Below are positions 6,664-14,785 of a stretch of 20,254 nt of DNA, piece by piece (position 1 is the first letter of the stretch; each line of letters starts with the position of its first letter). Source of the DNA: Candidatus Omnitrophota bacterium (GTDB lineage: Bacteria; Omnitrophota; Gorgyraeia; 1-14-0-20-64-10; JACQQZ01). A program made the position numbers and the translations under genes. The stretch covers positions 1 to 20,254 of the forward strand of contig JACQQZ010000089.1 of assembly GCA_016206755.1 (NCBI GenBank), in the 5' to 3' direction. The notes under the pieces are model-generated. The model worked only from the letters and a program-made list of their open reading frames with translations, did no database searches and was not told the DNA's origin.

Positions 6664-8096
6664 GACCTGCCCCCTTCGGCTCCCCCCTTCGGTGTCAGAC
6701 ACCGAAGTATCCGTTCAGCGGTGTTGGTGGAGATCCCGCGAATGGCGGACAATTCTTCAACGCTCGCGTTCTGAATGGCATCCACCGATCCAAACTGCAC
6801 CAAAAGATCCCGGCGGCGGCGCGGCCCCACGCCGGGAATTTCATCCAGCGCCGAGCGCAGCGCCTTTTTCCCGCGCAGGCGCCGGTGGTAACCGATGGCA
6901 AAGCGATGCGCCTCATCCCGAACACGCTGTAAAACATGCAGCGCTTTGGAAGTCGGCGGCAGCAGGATCGGCTCGGACCGGCCCGGCAAAAAGAGCTGCT
7001 CAAATTCTTTGGCCAATCCCACCACCGGCAGATTGATTTTCAATTCATCGAGGACTTCTTTGGCCGCCGCCGCGTGCCCGCGTCCGCCGTCAATCAGCAC
7101 CAGATCCGGTCTCGGCCAATCCTGCAGAAAGCGCCGCCGAACCACTTCGCGCATCATCGCGTAATCGTCAATTTGCGAAACGGTCTTGATCTGAAATTTT
7201 TTGTAGGAAGATCTGTCCGCCTTGCCGTCGCGAAAAGTCACCATCGAACCGACCGCCTGGCGGCCATGGATGTTGGAGATGTCAAAACCTTCAATCTGCC
7301 GCGGCAACGCCGGCAAGTTGAGAAGCCGGCGCAGATCATCCAGCGCATCGGAGGGCAAAAACCGCCGCGGGCGCGTGCTCAATTCCGTCAACGCTGCAAT
7401 CTGGTCGCGCAACCTGGCTGCATCCTCGTAACGCTGCGCTTTCGAATCCTCTTTCATCTGAACCGTCAGCTCTTCGAGCACCTGCGTCTTCTGCCCTTCC
7501 AATATCTTAAACACTTTCTCCAGCATCTGCAGGTACTGTTCCCGTTCAATTTTTTTGATGCAGGGTGCGGGGCAGAGTCCGATGTAGTAATCCAGGCAGG
7601 CGCGCTTGGGCAATGCGCGGCAGGTGCGAAATGGAAAAATCCGGCGAATCGCGGAAAGGGCCTGACGCAAAAGCGCGGCATTGGTAAATGGCCCGATCAC
7701 TTTCACCCCCGGCTCCGGCTCCCCCCGCCCGACGAAAATCCGGGGAAATTCCTCCTGAATCGTCACCTTGATCAGCGGGTAAGATTTATCGTCCCGCAGC
7801 TCGATGTTGTATTTTGGCTTCCATTCCTTGATGCAGCTTGCCTCGACCAGCAACGCTTCCGCTTCAGTTGCCGTCTGCACGAATTCAATGCTGGCAATTT
7901 GGCGAACGAGAATGCGGGTTTTTGGCTCGCGTGTTCGCCGGGCGGAATCAGTCCCCTCGGCAAACTGAAAATAGCTGGCCACGCGCTTGCGGATGTTGAT
8001 GGCTTTGCCGACGTACATGATTTTCCCCTGGGCATCTTTCATAAAATAGACGCCGGGGGTTTCAGGCAGAGTCCTTACGAATTTTTGGAGATCCAT
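6660..8096 (-). CDS. uvrC: Excinuclease ABC subunit C
   Basis: UvrC makes both incisions around UvrB-bound lesions in nucleotide excision repair. The 478 residues hold a GIY-YIG nuclease domain (TPGVYFMKDAQGKIMYVGKA near 13-33), a Cys cluster (RTCRALPKRACLDYYIGLCPAPC), a UVR helix (KAQRYEDAARLRDQI) and an RNase H-like domain. The last includes IEGFDISNIHG, VLIDGGRGH and RDEAHRFAIGYHR. Tandem helix-hairpin-helix motifs (IPGVGPRRRRDLL, IRGISTNTAERIL) close the protein. It is shorter than the roughly 610-residue E. coli protein but has every domain. The start overlaps the murJ 3' end by 22 bases and the stop overlaps ogt. Confidence 0.96.
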   Translation of the reverse strand: MDLQKFVRTLPETPGVYFMKDAQGKIMYVGKAINIRKRVASYFQFAEGTDSARRTREPKTRILVRQIASIEFVQTATEAEALLVEASCIKEWKPKYNIELRDDKSYPLIKVTIQEEFPRIFVGRGEPEPGVKVIGPFTNAALLRQALSAIRRIFPFRTCRALPKRACLDYYIGLCPAPCIKKIEREQYLQMLEKVFKILEGQKTQVLEELTVQMKEDSKAQRYEDAARLRDQIAALTELSTRPRRFLPSDALDDLRRLLNLPALPRQIEGFDISNIHGRQAVGSMVTFRDGKADRSSYKKFQIKTVSQIDDYAMMREVVRRRFLQDWPRPDLVLIDGGRGHAAAAKEVLDELKINLPVVGLAKEFEQLFLPGRSEPILLPPTSKALHVLQRVRDEAHRFAIGYHRRLRGKKALRSALDEIPGVGPRRRRDLLVQFGSVDAIQNASVEELSAIRGISTNTAERILRCLTPKGGAEGGRS

Positions 8097-9637
8097 GGCA
8101 GATGATCCAATTCTTCAATGCGAAGCAGCCGGCTCATCCCTAGAAATGTTCCGATGGCCGCAGCGATGAGCCCCAGAAGCGCGGAGGCCTGAATCAGACG
8201 ATGGGAATGATCCAGCCATTGAGTTAAAAATTGCCGCCCGGCGATGCAAACCAATCCCATTCCCAGGGCCGCCGCCAAAACGCGCTTGGCCGAAGCCAAA
8301 ATTTCCAGGCCCCCCAAAGAACCGACGTTGCGGCGCAGCGTGCGCCAGAGCAGGATAAAGTTACACGTGCTGGCCGTGGTGGTCGCCAATGCCAGCCCCC
8401 CGACTCCCATCGGCCACATGAGGGCGACGTTCAGGCCCGCGTTGATCACCAGCGCGACCGCCGCGGTGCGCACCGGTGTTTTGGTGTCCTGCAGGGCATA
8501 ACAGGCGTTGGTCAAAATTTTCACGCCCATGTAAGCGAACAACCCGACCGCGTACCAGACCAGCGCCTGCGCGGTCATGGCCGTCGATTGGGCGGTAAAT
8601 TCTCCGTGCTCAAAAAGGATCCGTACAATGGTTTCCCCCAAGACCACCAACCCCACCGTCGCCGGAATGGCAAAAAACCACGTCATGCGCAGCAGGGCCG
8701 CGACGGTTTTCTTCAGCGGTTCCCGGGAAGATTCCAGGGCCTGAGAAGCCATCAGCGGCAAACTCGCCTGTGCGAGCGCCGTCCCGACGATCGCCAGCGG
8801 AAATTGAAAGAGGCGGTTGGCATAATACAGCGCTGCGACCGCTCCGTTTCCGACGATCGTCGCCCAGGAAGCGCAGATCGTGTCCACCAGAAGATTGAGT
8901 TGGTATACGCAGGAACCCAATGCGCGTGGGCCCAGCAAGCGCAAGACCTGCGGAACGATCGGATGCGTGATGATCCTCGGATATCCCAGCCGCAGCCCTT
9001 CGCGCATGAGCAGCGGCAATTGAATCGCCAACTGCAAAAATCCTCCGACCAGCACACCCACCGCAAGACTCAAAACCGGCTCCGACGGAGAGAACCCCAG
9101 CGCAAAAGCAATCATCGAGAGATTCAAAAGGCACGGTCCGTAGGCCGGCAGCGTGAAGTGATGCAGCGTGTTGAGCACCCCGGAGGCCAGCGCCGTCAGC
9201 CCGATCAGCCACAGATACGGAAAAAGCCACCGGGTCAGCCGAACCGTCAATTCAAATTTGGCCGGGTCTTCCAAAAAGCCGGGTGCCATGATGCGGACGA
9301 TCCAGGGGGCCAGAAAATAACCGGCCGCGGTCAACGCCGCCAAAACCACCGCCATCAGATTGAAGAAAATGCCGGTGACGTTCCAAAATTCTTCCGGGCG
9401 CTTTTTGCGATGTTCCGTCAAAACCGGAACCACCGCAGCGTTGGCCGCCCCTTCCCCCACCAAATCGCGCAACAGATTGGGGATGCGGAAAGCCACCGCA
9501 AAAGCCTGCGCGGGCGCCGAGGTTCCAAAGAGGTTGGCGACAACGGCATCGCGGATAAATCCAAGAATGCGGCTGATCAGCGTCGCAAAACCGATGGTGC
9601 TCGCCGAACGGACCGCATCGCGAGGGGTCAACGCCAT
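8075..9637 (-). CDS. murJ: MurJ lipid II flippase
   Basis: MurJ flips the peptidoglycan precursor lipid II across the inner membrane. The 520-residue polytopic protein opens with the family signature STIGFATLISRILGFIRDAVVANLFG and continues with PNLLRDLVGEGAANAAVVPVL. About 14 hydrophobic segments follow, as in the MOP superfamily, and the length is typical. ATG 9637 lies 36 bases from the divergent rpsT. Adjacency of rpsT and murJ is also known in Pseudomonas. The 3' end overlaps uvrC, so murJ probably heads the murJ-uvrC-ogt-DUF89 operon. Confidence 0.95.
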   Translation of the reverse strand: MALTPRDAVRSASTIGFATLISRILGFIRDAVVANLFGTSAPAQAFAVAFRIPNLLRDLVGEGAANAAVVPVLTEHRKKRPEEFWNVTGIFFNLMAVVLAALTAAGYFLAPWIVRIMAPGFLEDPAKFELTVRLTRWLFPYLWLIGLTALASGVLNTLHHFTLPAYGPCLLNLSMIAFALGFSPSEPVLSLAVGVLVGGFLQLAIQLPLLMREGLRLGYPRIITHPIVPQVLRLLGPRALGSCVYQLNLLVDTICASWATIVGNGAVAALYYANRLFQFPLAIVGTALAQASLPLMASQALESSREPLKKTVAALLRMTWFFAIPATVGLVVLGETIVRILFEHGEFTAQSTAMTAQALVWYAVGLFAYMGVKILTNACYALQDTKTPVRTAAVALVINAGLNVALMWPMGVGGLALATTTASTCNFILLWRTLRRNVGSLGGLEILASAKRVLAAALGMGLVCIAGRQFLTQWLDHSHRLIQASALLGLIAAAIGTFLGMSRLLRIEELDHLPWISKNS

Positions 9638-9662
9638 TGACAGGACTCTTTTCTTTATGATA
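9637..9662. promoter_or_regulatory. Compact divergent murJ/rpsT promoter region
   Basis: The 36-bp gap between the two starts holds TATGAT on the plus strand (9656-9661), and the overlapping complement reads TATCAT (9662-9657) towards murJ. A TTGACA (9637-9642) overlaps the murJ start codon but lies only 13 bp from TATGAT, too close for a standard sigma70 pair. The -10 assignments are therefore tentative. Confidence 0.3.
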
Positions 9663-9673
9663 CCGTGTGGGCC

Positions 9674-9946
9674 ATGCCAAATCTTCGATCAGCGGCGAAA
9701 AGAGTGCGGGCGGACCGAAAACTCCATCAGAGAAACGTGCAGGTCAGGTCGGAGCTGAAGACCTTGGTCAAGCAGTTTGAAGCCAGTTTGACCGCCCGTC
9801 AAGCGCCACAGGCCCAGGAAGCATTGCGGAAGCTGACTCAGCGGTTGGACATCGCCGGCCAAAAAGGCATCCTCCCAAAAAACACCGTTTCCCGCAAAAT
9901 TGCCCGTTTAAGCCGCCGTCTTAGCCGGATCGCCGCCGCCCGCTAG
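9674..9946 (+). CDS. rpsT: 30S ribosomal protein S20
   Basis: S20 is a primary 16S rRNA-binding protein of the small subunit. The 90 residues begin MPNLRSAAKRVRADRKLHQRN, strongly basic, with the usual S20 helical pattern (KTLVKQFEA, AGQKGILPKNTVSRKIARLSRRL) and normal length. I chose ATG 9674, because family members begin at the residues just before the SA-KR segment; a GTG at 9665 would add only three residues. It is the only plus-strand gene in the first 17.5 kb. It converges on holA, and the two stops overlap in CTAG. The position beside holA matches Bacillus. Confidence 0.95.
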   Translation: MPNLRSAAKRVRADRKLHQRNVQVRSELKTLVKQFEASLTARQAPQAQEALRKLTQRLDIAGQKGILPKNTVSRKIARLSRRLSRIAAAR

Positions 9947-10932
9947 CCAGAGGGCTGTGGTGCGGCTTCCACTCGCCGCGCAGCCGATAGTCTCCACACA
10001 AACGGCTCCAGCAACGCCAAAGCAGCCACCCGTCCGGTTTTAAGCTGCTCGTCGATTGCCGCCAGCTCTTGCAGCGTGCGAACAGCATCCGCCCAACGCA
10101 TCGACCGGACAGCGGTCAGATAAGTCCCCTGGACACGCCAAGGAATCCCCAAAGATTGGACCACGCTTTGGGCGGATTCTCCCCGGCCGGCGCGATAAAC
10201 AGCTTTTCCCAAGCGCCGAAAATGCCAGCCGAGCGCTCCTAAAATTTCTTCCGGAGCGACCCCATCTTCCAAAAGGAGATGGCGCAGCATGCGCATCGCC
10301 GCCGGACGGTTGCGGCTGAGAATGACGTCCACCAAACCGAAGGCGCGTTCTTCCACCGACCAACCGACCAAAGCGACAACGTCGTCGCGCGTCACCTGCC
10401 GACCCCGCGCGTACAAAGCGATCTGCTCCAACCGCTGCGACAACAGAGCCATCGAAGTCCCGGTGCGTTCCATCAGCACACGCAGCGCTTCCGGTTCAAT
10501 CGTCTTGCCGCGCTGCCCAAGCCGTTTTTTAAGCCAATTTTCCAGCGCCGCATCTTTCAAAGGCCGGCAGGAGATTTCCTGCATGACCTTGCGCAGCGCC
10601 GGCCCGGCGGCGGCCGGCAGCGGCTCTTCGAGGCGAACCACCAAACAAGAGGAACGATTCGGATGAGCGGCGTAACGCATCAGCCATTCCAGGGCTTCGC
10701 CTTGGGTCTCCAGAAAATCCTCCAAGATCACCAGGCGCTTGGGGCTGTTCATCGGGGGCGTTTGCAGCGCGGATACAACCTCTCGCGGGACGCTTTCCGC
10801 GTGAAGGACTACGCGATCAAGCGCTTCGGAACCGGGCTGGATGCACTGTGCGGTGAGGCGGGTTAAGGTCTCATTCCACAACCAGGCCTCATCTCCGATG
10901 CAAACCACGATGGGGGCAAGACCGGAAGCCAT
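9943..10932 (-). CDS. holA: DNA polymerase III subunit delta
   Basis: HolA is the delta subunit of the clamp loader; it opens the beta clamp. The 329 residues show the family layout: an N-terminal AAA+-like fold without Walker A (IVVCIGDEAWLWNETLTRL), MNSPKRLVILEDFLE, SSCLVVRLEEPLP, then ENWLKKRLGQRGKTIEPEALRVLMERTGTSMALLSQRLEQIALYA. The C-terminal collar region (LGALGWHFRRLGKAVYRA) and EQLKTGR follow. ATG 10932 lies 4 bases after the lptE stop, and a GAGG is about 13 bases upstream. It is the last gene of the comEA-holA operon. lptE-holA linkage is shared with E. coli. Confidence 0.9.
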   Translation of the reverse strand: MASGLAPIVVCIGDEAWLWNETLTRLTAQCIQPGSEALDRVVLHAESVPREVVSALQTPPMNSPKRLVILEDFLETQGEALEWLMRYAAHPNRSSCLVVRLEEPLPAAAGPALRKVMQEISCRPLKDAALENWLKKRLGQRGKTIEPEALRVLMERTGTSMALLSQRLEQIALYARGRQVTRDDVVALVGWSVEERAFGLVDVILSRNRPAAMRMLRHLLLEDGVAPEEILGALGWHFRRLGKAVYRAGRGESAQSVVQSLGIPWRVQGTYLTAVRSMRWADAVRTLQELAAIDEQLKTGRVAALALLEPFVWRLSAARRVEAAPQPSG

Positions 10933-10936
10933 GAAA

Positions 10937-11482
10937 TTACCAATCCTCGACGGTTCGCTCGACGATTCGCCTTGAAAAATCGGTGATCAGGGCCCGCACG
11001 GAAGCGCTCTCGGAAGCTGCGAGACTTCCGCCAGTCACAAAATAAGTGGTGTCCCCCACAAACCCGTTTTCTTCCCACAACAATTCGCCGGTTTTTGCGT
11101 CGCGCAATTTGAGATTGGCCACCAGATTCAAACGATACTCTTCGACATTTCCCTGATCATCCAACCGCAACGGCTGGCGATGGAAATCAATCAGCTCTCC
11201 GGTCAAAATCAGATCGGCTTGACTCTTGTTGGGAGTGATTCGAAGATGGCCGTCAAAAATAAAGCGGTTGATGACCCCGCTGGTGACATCCTCTTCCAGG
11301 CGCGGCAATGAAGTCTGAAATCTCTGAATCTCGGTGGATTCCCGCGTAATGGGCAGCTTGTTCAAAAACGGGTCGACGTAGATTTTCCGGTAAGAAGCCG
11401 ACAGCAACGATTGAGTCGAGTAACCGCACCCCGCCCCCGTGAGCAGGATGGCCGCAAGAAAAACAGGAAAGATCGTTTTCAT
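10937..11482 (-). CDS. lptE: LptE-like LPS-assembly lipoprotein
   Basis: LptE is the outer-membrane lipoprotein that plugs LptD during LPS export. The 181-residue product has a lipoprotein signal, MKTIFPVFLAAILLTGAGC, with the acylated Cys at residue 19. The mature GYSTQSLLSASYRKIYVDPF is typical of the LptE/LptE-like family (GY and an I-V-P-F strand), as is the middle segment LTGELIDFHRQPL. ATG 11482 is chosen because a longer reading starts inside bamD in another frame. It starts 8 bases after the bamD stop and is followed closely by holA. LptE homologues are very diverged, so the assignment rests on signal, length, pattern and holA linkage. Confidence 0.78.
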   Translation of the reverse strand: MKTIFPVFLAAILLTGAGCGYSTQSLLSASYRKIYVDPFLNKLPITRESTEIQRFQTSLPRLEEDVTSGVINRFIFDGHLRITPNKSQADLILTGELIDFHRQPLRLDDQGNVEEYRLNLVANLKLRDAKTGELLWEENGFVGDTTYFVTGGSLAASESASVRALITDFSRRIVERTVEDW

Positions 11483-11490
11483 CTCATCAT

Positions 11491-12468
11491 CTAAGATTGA
11501 GCGGGGACGCGGCCGGCTTGCTCCATCTCCGTCAAACGGCTCACGGCTTCGCCGGCAACCGGAGTATCGCTGTACTCGCTGATGATGCGCCGATAGTACA
11601 GCTCCGCCGAAATCCATTTTTTTTGCCGGCGATAAAAATCGGCGACTTTGTAAATGCCTTCGGCTTTGTACGTCCGCAGCTGCGCCAAGCTCCGCTCGGC
11701 TTCCGGCAAAAGCTCGCTGCCGCGGTGATTCTGAATAAACTCTTCAAACCACGCAATGGCTTGATCCGTAGACTCCTGATCATAACCCGGCTTCAAGCTC
11801 ATCTGCTTGGCGCAGAAAGCCAGGTTGTAGCGGGCATCTTCGACCAACGGGCTCTGCTTGTACTCCTGAATGACTTTTTCGAACGCCTTCAACGCTTCGC
11901 CGTACTGCCCCAATTTTCGAAGCGACTGCCCCAAGCGGAATTGCGCCTTGTCGCCAAATTCGCCGTAGGGGGCTTGCAAAACAATGTGTTCGAAAATTTC
12001 AACGGCCTTGTCCAATGCAGGGAACGCCACGGGAACCGGCTGAATGGGACGGACTTTCTCCCCTTCGTACAACGCCTCGCCGATGGCGAAAGAACGCGCG
12101 ATGGCGTCTTTGAAACGGGCGGAGTAAGGATAGATTTCGACCAGCTTCTTATAGGCCTGAAATGCCTGGTACGGTTGATTCATCCCCTCGTAACATTGAC
12201 CCAGATAAAATTGGGCCTCGGGGGCCTGGGCGGATTTTGGGTAGTGGCGCACCAACCGCAGATATTCTTTCACGGCCCGCTTTGGGTCTTTCCGTTCATA
12301 AAAGGAGTTGGCGTATTCCAGTTGATCCTGCGGGCTGTCTTTGGGCTGGGTCTTGGGATTGATCCATCGTCCGGTCTTGGGCGTCCAAACCCAATAGGCG
12401 TGCGCCTCGGTACCCAGGCAGGTCAGTTGGACAAACAACAAAAGAAGGGGGAGGATTCTTCGCCGCAT
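11491..12468 (-). CDS. bamD: BamD-like outer-membrane assembly TPR protein
   Basis: The 325-residue exported TPR protein resembles BamD/YfiO, part of the machine that folds outer-membrane barrels. A signal peptide (MRRRILPLLLLFVQLTCLGTEAHA) ends at a signal-peptidase I-type AHA site, followed by YWVWTPKTGRWINPKT. BamD is normally a lipoprotein, and no good lipobox is visible, which is unusual. TPR-like repeats follow: YANSFYERKDPKRAVKEYLRLVRHYP, AQFYLGQCYEGMNQPYQAFQAYKKLV, AQFRLGQSLRKLGQYGEALKAFEKV, and ADFYRRQKKWISAELYYRRIISEYSDTP. ATG 12468 overlaps the pilZ stop as TGATG, which supports this start. CpoB/YbgF-like TPR proteins are the alternative, but the YRRIIxxYxxTP ending favours BamD. 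Confidence 0.75.
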   Translation of the reverse strand: MRRRILPLLLLFVQLTCLGTEAHAYWVWTPKTGRWINPKTQPKDSPQDQLEYANSFYERKDPKRAVKEYLRLVRHYPKSAQAPEAQFYLGQCYEGMNQPYQAFQAYKKLVEIYPYSARFKDAIARSFAIGEALYEGEKVRPIQPVPVAFPALDKAVEIFEHIVLQAPYGEFGDKAQFRLGQSLRKLGQYGEALKAFEKVIQEYKQSPLVEDARYNLAFCAKQMSLKPGYDQESTDQAIAWFEEFIQNHRGSELLPEAERSLAQLRTYKAEGIYKVADFYRRQKKWISAELYYRRIISEYSDTPVAGEAVSRLTEMEQAGRVPAQS

Positions 12469-12878
12469 CAGTGCCCCCGGGGATCGGAACAAACGCCGCG
12501 CTCGACGTATTCCGCCACCGAGCTGCGGTCTTCCGGAGAAATTTGAACGAATTGCGCCCCGACTTCATACTCGTCACCCTGGGGCTGCCTGGCCGCCCAC
12601 ACCACTTGAGCAATGGCGCGAACGATGCCGGAAAGTCCCGGGATGCTCAGCTGCAGGATGAGGCGGCTGTCGCTCTCAAGACGACGAGGCGTCCGAAATC
12701 CCACGCCGCCCGCGCTCACGTCGCGCGTGATGCATCCGGCGTATGTTTCATTGGGCTGCAACAGGTCTCGATATTGACCTGCCCCGTGACAAACGAGCCG
12801 CGGGTGGCGCCTGCGCTCCGCCGAAAATTTTTGGGTCAAATGGACCTCATTTCTAAACGACCGTAGCACATGTTTCAC
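12468..12878 (-). CDS. PilZ-domain protein, putative c-di-GMP receptor
   Basis: The 136-residue cytoplasmic protein is a single PilZ domain. The first c-di-GMP-binding motif appears as ERRRHPRLVC (RxxxR, about residues 21-30) and the second as DVSAGGVGF ((D/N)xSxxG). The strand SRLILQLSIPG and VRAIAQVVWAARQ, EYEVGAQFVQISPEDR continue the fold. The start is a GTG at 12878 overlapping the comEC stop as GTGA. The protein lies between DNA-uptake and outer-membrane-assembly genes. In other bacteria PilZ proteins regulate type IV pili and motility, so a link to competence pili is possible but only inferred. Confidence 0.85.
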   Translation of the reverse strand: MKHVLRSFRNEVHLTQKFSAERRRHPRLVCHGAGQYRDLLQPNETYAGCITRDVSAGGVGFRTPRRLESDSRLILQLSIPGLSGIVRAIAQVVWAARQPQGDEYEVGAQFVQISPEDRSSVAEYVERGVCSDPRGH

Positions 12879-14383
12879 TCAGCGTCAAGCGGAGCACGTG
12901 AATTATTCAATAAATATATTTGATTAATAATCCAGAGGGCCCCCAGTAGAACACCATAACACACCCCCAGTCCCATTGCATTCAAACTCAAGCGCTCCGA
13001 ATAGCTCCCCGGCCACGCAGACATCCTGCGCAAAAACTCCAGCAGGATGAATACCAGCGCCTGCGAGGCCTTTGCCCACGGCCAAGCCAATCCCGGATGA
13101 ACGCAAAGAGCGGCAAAGAAAATCAGGCCCGTGGCCATGACGAGGCCGGCCATCGGAATGAGAAAAAAATTGGCCGGTACGGCCGCCCAGGAAACGTTGT
13201 GCATGTGATAAATCACCAGCGGAAGAGAACCCAACCATGCGGCAAAGGAAGCAGCGACGGCTTGCCAGAAATGGCGTGCAATGGGCGGGCGGATTCTGAC
13301 CCAACGCAGCAAAAGCGGCGTGACCACCACCAGCGAAATCACGCAGCAGAAGGAAAGCTGAAATCCCGGGTCCCACAAAGAACGCGGCGATCGGCACAAA
13401 ATAACGAGCGCCGCCAGGCCAATGCTGTTGATGGGGCTGATCAGGCGACCACTCCACAGGGCTGCCAACAGCAAGCACCCCATCAGCGTAGCGCGGACGA
13501 TCGGCGGGTCGGCGCCCACGAGAAAACAATAAATGACAAGCCCCGTGACCGTGAGGGCAACTGCCAAGCGAGGGGTTGAAACCAACCGGATCAAAAACCA
13601 CAAGACCCCGCCCAAGAAAGTGACATGCCACCCGCTGACGGAAAGAATGTGATACGTTCCGGTCCTGCGAAAATCATTCAAGACCTCTTTTGCCAATCCG
13701 GTCCGGTCCCCCAACAAAAAAGCGTTCAGCGTTGCCGCGGTGGGGGCATTCACCCAACCACGCACCTGCCAAATCAGCCGGTCCCTGAATTGAAACAAGG
13801 TCCGCACGCCTCGCCGGATGCCGTGCGCAGAATCCAACCACTCCAATTCTTTTCCGGTGGCCTCCACAACCGCATCCGCCCCGCGCAACCACAGCCACCG
13901 GTCCCAGCTTTTCGTTTTTACAATGGGCTGGAGATGAGCCGCATGAATTTGAATTCTGTCCCCGTACTGCAGAGGAAAAGCAGGTCGCCGATGGCGCAGC
14001 CACAGCCCTCCGCAAGCCGGACGCCACCGGCCATCCTCTACAGCAATGACGCGCAGCAAAGCCTGCTGTGTCACAGGCCGGCCGGGCATGGATCTCCAAG
14101 CAGGGGGGCTGACCACTTGCGCTTCAATCCGGCAGCTGGCCTGCGGAGAATCGTTTAAGAAATGACGCCGCGGCAAAGCTGCGGCCTCCACTCCCGACAG
14201 GGCTCCCAATCCTAAAACAGCCGCCAAAATCAAAAACCGGATCCCCCGTTCTTTTCTCCAACTGATCAAAATTCCGACCAGCGCGGCAAGGGTCCATGCC
14301 CACCAGAACGGCTCCGGCCACAACCGGTCCAGAAAAACGCCCAGCGCATAAGCTCCTGCAAGCCAGGCCAAAGGAGAACGCAC
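12875..14383 (-). CDS. comEC: ComEC/Rec2-family DNA uptake channel, lacking the metallo-beta-lactamase domain
   Basis: ComEC conducts single-stranded DNA across the inner membrane during transformation. The 502-residue protein has N-terminal hydrophobic segments, a DUF4131-like soluble segment (QASCRIEAQVV to GDRIQIHAAHLQP) and the competence core LLGDRTGLAKEVLNDFRRTGTYHILSVSGWHV, equivalent to the family HLLAISGLHV motif. Many membrane helices follow. It ends at IINQIYLLNNSRAPLDAE without the C-terminal metallo-beta-lactamase-like domain that longer ComEC proteins carry. The start is GTG 14383, three bases after the comEA stop, with no clear SD. The stop overlaps pilZ. The shorter architecture occurs elsewhere, so it need not be broken. 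Confidence 0.92.
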   Translation of the reverse strand: MRSPLAWLAGAYALGVFLDRLWPEPFWWAWTLAALVGILISWRKERGIRFLILAAVLGLGALSGVEAAALPRRHFLNDSPQASCRIEAQVVSPPAWRSMPGRPVTQQALLRVIAVEDGRWRPACGGLWLRHRRPAFPLQYGDRIQIHAAHLQPIVKTKSWDRWLWLRGADAVVEATGKELEWLDSAHGIRRGVRTLFQFRDRLIWQVRGWVNAPTAATLNAFLLGDRTGLAKEVLNDFRRTGTYHILSVSGWHVTFLGGVLWFLIRLVSTPRLAVALTVTGLVIYCFLVGADPPIVRATLMGCLLLAALWSGRLISPINSIGLAALVILCRSPRSLWDPGFQLSFCCVISLVVVTPLLLRWVRIRPPIARHFWQAVAASFAAWLGSLPLVIYHMHNVSWAAVPANFFLIPMAGLVMATGLIFFAALCVHPGLAWPWAKASQALVFILLEFLRRMSAWPGSYSERLSLNAMGLGVCYGVLLGALWIINQIYLLNNSRAPLDAE

Positions 14384-14386
14384 GGC

Positions 14387-14707
14387 TCATTCCAAGCGTA
14401 AACGGGGCTTAAGCTGAGCGGTCAGTTTTGGAGAGATGCCCCGAACGCGGGTCAAATCTGCGATTCGGAGGAACTTGCCGTGCAATTGCCTGTCCTGGAC
14501 AATCCGCTTGGCCAACGCCGGACCGATGCCGGGCAAAGAAGCGAGCTCCCGGGCAGAGGCGTGATTGAGGGAAATCGTAAGCGGCATGGTGGCTGCAGTT
14601 TCACCGGGAAAACGCAAATCAAGCCGAGCCAAAGCCAATCCCGCAAAACCGGTGCTGCAGACCAGCGCGATGGCCATCAGCTCTTGCCGCGTAAAGCGTT
14701 CGATCAT
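14387..14707 (-). CDS. comEA: ComEA-like helix-hairpin-helix DNA-binding protein
   Basis: ComEA binds incoming double-stranded DNA outside the inner membrane. The 106 residues comprise an N-terminal membrane anchor (ELMAIALVCSTGFAGLALA, about 9-27), a short linker and tandem helix-hairpin-helix motifs: ISLNHASARELASLPGIGPALAKRIVQDR and DLTRVRGISPKLTAQLKPRL. I chose ATG 14707, because a perfect TATAAT ends 6 bases before it. A further ATG at 14725 lies upstream of that -10 and would not be on the message. It is the first gene of comEA-comEC-pilZ-bamD-lptE-holA. Confidence 0.88.
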   Translation of the reverse strand: MIERFTRQELMAIALVCSTGFAGLALARLDLRFPGETAATMPLTISLNHASARELASLPGIGPALAKRIVQDRQLHGKFLRIADLTRVRGISPKLTAQLKPRLRLE

Positions 14708-14713
14708 ATTTTG

Positions 14714-14740
14714 ATTATACAACAATTAAAGTTCTATCAA
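14714..14740 (-). promoter_or_regulatory. comEA operon promoter
   Basis: TTGATA (14740-14735), a short 15-bp spacer and a perfect TATAAT (14719-14714) precede ATG 14707 by 6 bases. Transcription would begin at the start codon itself and give a leaderless message. The spacer is shorter than optimal. Confidence 0.6.
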
Positions 14741-14785
14741 TCACGAATACCGTACCGGCTCTTTAAACAGCGGGGGCGTGGAAGT

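Noticed and set aside
6936..9640. Long plus-strand open frames (6936-8105 and 8231-9640)
   Set aside because: They lie antisense to uvrC and murJ, whose family motifs are unmistakable. Their translations are rich in R, Q, H and P, typical of shadow frames.
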